NCBI GenBank assembly: GCA_965199945.1
Contig: OZ241354.1
Location: 1,364,001-1,428,000, forward strand
DNA length: 64,000 nt
Reading direction: 5' to 3'
From: VXYL01 sp965199945
Lineage (GTDB): Bacteria > Pseudomonadota > Gammaproteobacteria > Pseudomonadales > Azotimanducaceae
In this document: positions 61,369-64,000 of the stretch, piece by piece
How positions within the stretch are numbered: position 1 is the first letter of the stretch
Layout: each line of letters begins with the position of its first letter
The notes under the pieces: model-generated
Seen by the model: the letters and a program-made list of their open reading frames with translations, nothing else
Database searches by the model: none
What the model was told of the DNA's origin: nothing
Program-made: the position numbers and the translations under genes

Positions 61369-62028
61369 ATGACCTTGCGCATCAACAGCGAAGTACCCGA
61401 CTTCACGGCCCAGACCACCCAAGGGCAGATCCGCTTCCACGACTGGATCGGCGACGGCTGGGCGATTCTGTTTTCGCACCCGAAGGACTTCACGCCGGTC
61501 TGCACCACGGAACTCGGCTACATGGCGGGCCTCGCGGACGACTTCAAGGCGCGCAACTGCAAGATCGTCGGCCTCTCGGTCGATCCGGTGAACAGCCACA
61601 GCGAGTGGCTGCGCGACATCGAGGAGACCCAGGGCAACGCCGTGACCTATCCGCTGATCGGCGACCCGGAGCTGCAGGTCGCCAAGCTGTTCGACATGCT
61701 GCCCGAGGACGCCGGCGATTCCTCCGAAGGGCGCACGCCGGTGGACAACGCCACCGTGCGTTCCGTGTTCGTGATCGGCCCGGACAAGCGCGTGAAGGCC
61801 ATGCTCACCTATCCCATGAGCACCGGGCGCAACTTCGACGAAGTGCTGCGGCTGCTCGACAGTTGCCAGTTGACCGCCAGCCATCAAGTGGCCACGCCGG
61901 TGAACTGGCGCCAGGGCGAGGACGTGATCATCGTGCCGGCCGTCTCCGACGACGAGGCCAAGGCCAAGTACCCGGAAGGTTGGCGCGCGCCCAAACCCTA
62001 CATCCGCATTGTGCCGCAGCCGAAGTAG
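61369..62028 (+). CDS. 1-Cys peroxiredoxin (Prdx6-type)
   Basis: 219 residues from ATG 61369 with GGAG upstream; in-frame ATGs at 61315 and 61357 exist. Catalytic motif FSHPKDFTPVCTTELG with the peroxidatic Cys at about 45, and the family Arg in the later STGRNFDEVLRLLDS. The C-terminal 1-cysPrx domain (HQVATPVNWRQGEDVIIVP ... KYPEGWRAPKPYIRIVPQP) is present, so it is of the Prdx6 class. It reduces H2O2 and organic peroxides. It lies 20 bases before an acyl-CoA dehydrogenase, perhaps to deal with peroxide made during flavin oxidation. Confidence 0.93.
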   Translation: MTLRINSEVPDFTAQTTQGQIRFHDWIGDGWAILFSHPKDFTPVCTTELGYMAGLADDFKARNCKIVGLSVDPVNSHSEWLRDIEETQGNAVTYPLIGDPELQVAKLFDMLPEDAGDSSEGRTPVDNATVRSVFVIGPDKRVKAMLTYPMSTGRNFDEVLRLLDSCQLTASHQVATPVNWRQGEDVIIVPAVSDDEAKAKYPEGWRAPKPYIRIVPQPK

Positions 62029-62048
62029 CCACTAACGGAGCGCATAAC

Positions 62049-63275
62049 ATGGACTTGGAATACAGCCCCGAGCACCAGGCGTTCCGCGACGAGGTGCGCG
62101 GCTTCCTCGCCGAACACAAGCACAAGGCGCCCACCGCCAAGCCGCCGGTGCCCGGCCAGCCGCCGAACTCGGCGAAGGCCTGGCAGCAACTGCTGATCGA
62201 GCACGGCTACGCGGCGCGCACCATCCCCCGGGAGTACGGCGGCTACGGCGCCGAACCGGACATCCTGAAGTCGCGCATCATCGCCGAGGAGTTCGCCCGC
62301 GCCCGGGTTCCGCCGGGGCACTCCGGCGACAACCGGCTGGTGCCGACGGTCCTGGAACTTGGCACCGAGGAGCAGAAGCGGTGGCTGGTGCCGCCGTCGG
62401 TGCGCGGCGAGATGTCCTGGTGCCAAGGCTATTCGGAACCGGGCTCGGGCTCGGACCTGGCCTCGCTCTCCACCAAGGCGGAGCTCGACGGCGACGAATG
62501 GGTCATCAACGGCCAGAAGATCTGGACTTCCGGCGCCCGCACCGCGGACATGATGTTCTGCCTGGTGCGCACGGAGCCGGACGCGCCGAAGCACAACGGC
62601 ATCAGCTATCTGGTCTTCTCCATGGACACCCCCGGCATTGACGTGCGCCCCTTGGTGACCATGACCGGCGACGCCTTCTTCAACGAGGTCTTCTTCACCG
62701 ATGTGCGCGTGCCGAAGGACCAGATCATCGGCAAGCGCGGCGAGGGGTGGTTCGTCGCCAACACGACGCTGCGCTACGAGCGCGGCGGCCTAGGCGATCC
62801 GAACGAGGCGGAGAACCGCTTCAACCGCATCGTGGACATCATGGAGAAGGAAACCGTCAACGGCGAACGGTTGATCGACAACCCGGTCTACCGCGACCGC
62901 CTGCTGAAGCTCCAAGGGCGGATTCTCGCCATGAAGTTCAACGGCATGCGCGTGCTCTCACACAACATCAAGGGCGAAGAGCCGGGCCTTGCGCGCTGGA
63001 TCGTGAAGCTGAACGGCTGCGAGCTCAACCACGTGATGGCGGAACTGGCGATCGACGTGCTCGGCGAACTCGGCCTGCTCTACGACGGCAGCCCGTACCT
63101 GCGCGACGCCGGTTTCTGGCAGGCCCGCTACATGCTCGACCTCGGCCTCGTCATCGGCGGCGGCACCGCGCAGATTCAGAAGAATATGATCGGCGAGCGG
63201 GCGCTCGGCTTGCCGAAGGAGCCGAAGGCGGCAGAACCGCCGAAACTGCAGGCCGCTGGCGCTGCGGGAGCGTAG
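62049..63275 (+). CDS. Acyl-CoA dehydrogenase (large subunit type)
   Basis: 408 residues. Flavin region WCQGYSEPGSGSDLASLSTKAELDGDEWVINGQKIWTS, NEVFFTDVRVPKDQIIG, and C-terminal YMLDLGLVIGGGTAQIQKNMIGERALGLP. The usual catalytic Glu position cannot be fixed by eye. The next gene, 4 bases on, encodes a second, shorter acyl-CoA dehydrogenase. Such adjacent pairs form alpha2-beta2 enzymes in steroid side-chain and related CoA-ester oxidation (FadE/ChsE type) in which only one subunit holds the base. FAD-dependent; electron transfer flavoprotein would take the electrons. Confidence 0.9.
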   Translation: MDLEYSPEHQAFRDEVRGFLAEHKHKAPTAKPPVPGQPPNSAKAWQQLLIEHGYAARTIPREYGGYGAEPDILKSRIIAEEFARARVPPGHSGDNRLVPTVLELGTEEQKRWLVPPSVRGEMSWCQGYSEPGSGSDLASLSTKAELDGDEWVINGQKIWTSGARTADMMFCLVRTEPDAPKHNGISYLVFSMDTPGIDVRPLVTMTGDAFFNEVFFTDVRVPKDQIIGKRGEGWFVANTTLRYERGGLGDPNEAENRFNRIVDIMEKETVNGERLIDNPVYRDRLLKLQGRILAMKFNGMRVLSHNIKGEEPGLARWIVKLNGCELNHVMAELAIDVLGELGLLYDGSPYLRDAGFWQARYMLDLGLVIGGGTAQIQKNMIGERALGLPKEPKAAEPPKLQAAGAAGA

Positions 63276-63279
63276 CGGC

Positions 63280-64000
63280 ATGGACTTCGCACTGAACGAC
63301 GAGCAGCGGATGCTGCAGGACAGCATCGCCGGCTATCTGGAGACCGGCTGCGCGCTGGACCGAGTGCGCGCCGTGGCCGAAGCTGGCGAAGCGCGCGCGG
63401 ACGAGGTCTGGCGCGGTCTGGCCGATCTCGGCGCCCATGCCGTGCTGATCCCCGAAGACTACGGCGGCGTTGGCTTGGGTCTCCTCGAAGCAGCGCTCAT
63501 TGCCGAGGCGCTAGGCGGCGCGGTGGCGCCGGTGCCCTATGTGGCGTCGTCGGTGATGGCGCCGATCGCGTTGGCGGCTGCCGGCAGCGAGCGCCAGAAG
63601 GAAGAGTGGCTGCCGCGCATCGCCGCCGGCGAGGCGGTGTTCGGCGTCGGCGTGACGGAACAGATCGGACGCCGCGAGACGGACGGCGTTCGCGTGGAGG
63701 GCGACGCGCTGCACGGCAAGGCGATGTTCGTGCTCGACGGCGTGGATGCCGACCGCCTGATCGTCGCCGCCGGCGACGCGCTCTATCTGGCGGACGCCGC
63801 CAGGGCCGAGACGACCAAGCTCAAGACCATCGACCGCACGCGCACCGTCGCCGAGACCGTATTCGACGGCACGCCAGCGGAACTGCTGCCCGGCAGCGCC
63901 GACAGCCGCGAACCGCTGCTCGAAGCCATCGACGCCGGGCGCATCATGCTCGCCGCCGACACCTTGGGCGCAGCGCAGACGATGCTCGACAAGGCCGTCG
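63280..64000 (+). CDS. Acyl-CoA dehydrogenase (partner subunit, 3' end beyond window)
   Basis: 240 residues visible, starting MDFALNDEQRMLQDSIAGYLE. LIPEDYGGVGLGLLEAALIAEALGGAVAPVPY is the N-terminal ACAD helix bundle. The middle FAD loop (VGVTEQIGRRETDGVRVEGDALHGKAMFVLDGVDADRLIVAA) is degenerate compared with the neighbouring gene, as usual for the smaller subunit of heteromeric ACADs. The frame is open to the right edge. With the preceding gene it should form one enzyme for beta-oxidation of a bulky CoA ester. Confidence 0.88.
   Translation, partial: MDFALNDEQRMLQDSIAGYLETGCALDRVRAVAEAGEARADEVWRGLADLGAHAVLIPEDYGGVGLGLLEAALIAEALGGAVAPVPYVASSVMAPIALAAAGSERQKEEWLPRIAAGEAVFGVGVTEQIGRRETDGVRVEGDALHGKAMFVLDGVDADRLIVAAGDALYLADAARAETTKLKTIDRTRTVAETVFDGTPAELLPGSADSREPLLEAIDAGRIMLAADTLGAAQTMLDKAV

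Noticed and set aside
57964..61887. 1307-codon open frame opposite the repeat autotransporter
   Set aside because: It mirrors the repeats of the real gene and runs on into the peroxiredoxin gene on the opposite strand; no ribosome site or domain.

Overview
The window is GC-rich chromosomal DNA that reads like a free-living or host-associated gammaproteobacterium. The pointers are gltX followed by tRNA-Ala(GGC), mfd next to a CsiV-like gene, a Prc-type protease, and an amino-acid-repeat leader peptide with attenuator in front of thrS. The species cannot be named from this sequence. Several islands of lower GC (about 2.1-3.9 kb, 27.8-28.4 kb, 30.1-30.7 kb and 31.8-33.5 kb) and four kinds of insertion-sequence trace break up an otherwise uniform background.

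Layout. 0-2 kb: a DUF35/thiolase-like pair and a lipoprotein. 2.1-5.2 kb: a DUF262/HNH restriction-like gene and a DUF4143 ATPase whose promoter region carries a palindrome that recurs before a cytochrome P450 (5.4-6.7 kb). 6.8-7.5 kb: a FitAB-like toxin-antitoxin pair. 7.6-9.7 kb: thrS behind a threonine-codon leader peptide and a terminator, then convergent prc. 11.9-13.5 kb: a complete ISKra4-like element with a 9-bp target duplication. 13.6-26.7 kb: catabolic and accessory enzymes (CmcJ-like, MDR reductase, alpha/beta hydrolase, TIGR04283/TIGR04282 transferases, TlpA-like lipoprotein, amidohydrolase, EthD, PhyH) ending in a glycosyltransferase and a truncated second one. 26.8-33.5 kb: methyltransferase, IS3 element, broken IS1380-like transposase, and a low-GC two-gene cassette (PLD-like protein plus membrane protein). 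33.5-36.4 kb: two intact glycosyltransferases. 36.5-40 kb: KTSC gene, duplicated Rpn nuclease genes, GIY-YIG gene and remains of a DUF1156 methylase. 40-47.4 kb: O-antigen ligase-like gene, CsiV-like gene, mfd, frameshifted SGNH hydrolase. 47.6-55.6 kb: gltX, tRNA-Ala, TauD-type dioxygenase, MORN-repeat protein plus Ser/Thr kinase, MBL hydrolase, PEBP protein. 55.8-64 kb: a 1775-residue repeat autotransporter, a 1-Cys peroxiredoxin and two adjacent acyl-CoA dehydrogenases.

Functional themes. The DUF35/thiolase pair, P450, MDR reductase, PhyH and TauD oxygenases and the paired acyl-CoA dehydrogenases fit breakdown of steroid- or terpenoid-like carbon skeletons. The glycosyltransferases, methyltransferase, O-antigen ligase-like protein and SGNH hydrolase fit surface polysaccharide assembly. 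The DUF262, Rpn, GIY-YIG, DUF1156 and PLD-like genes look like scattered or decayed defence genes. The clearest regulatory discovery is the thrS attenuator; the most open candidate for an undescribed system is the PLD-like/membrane cassette at 31.9-33.3 kb.
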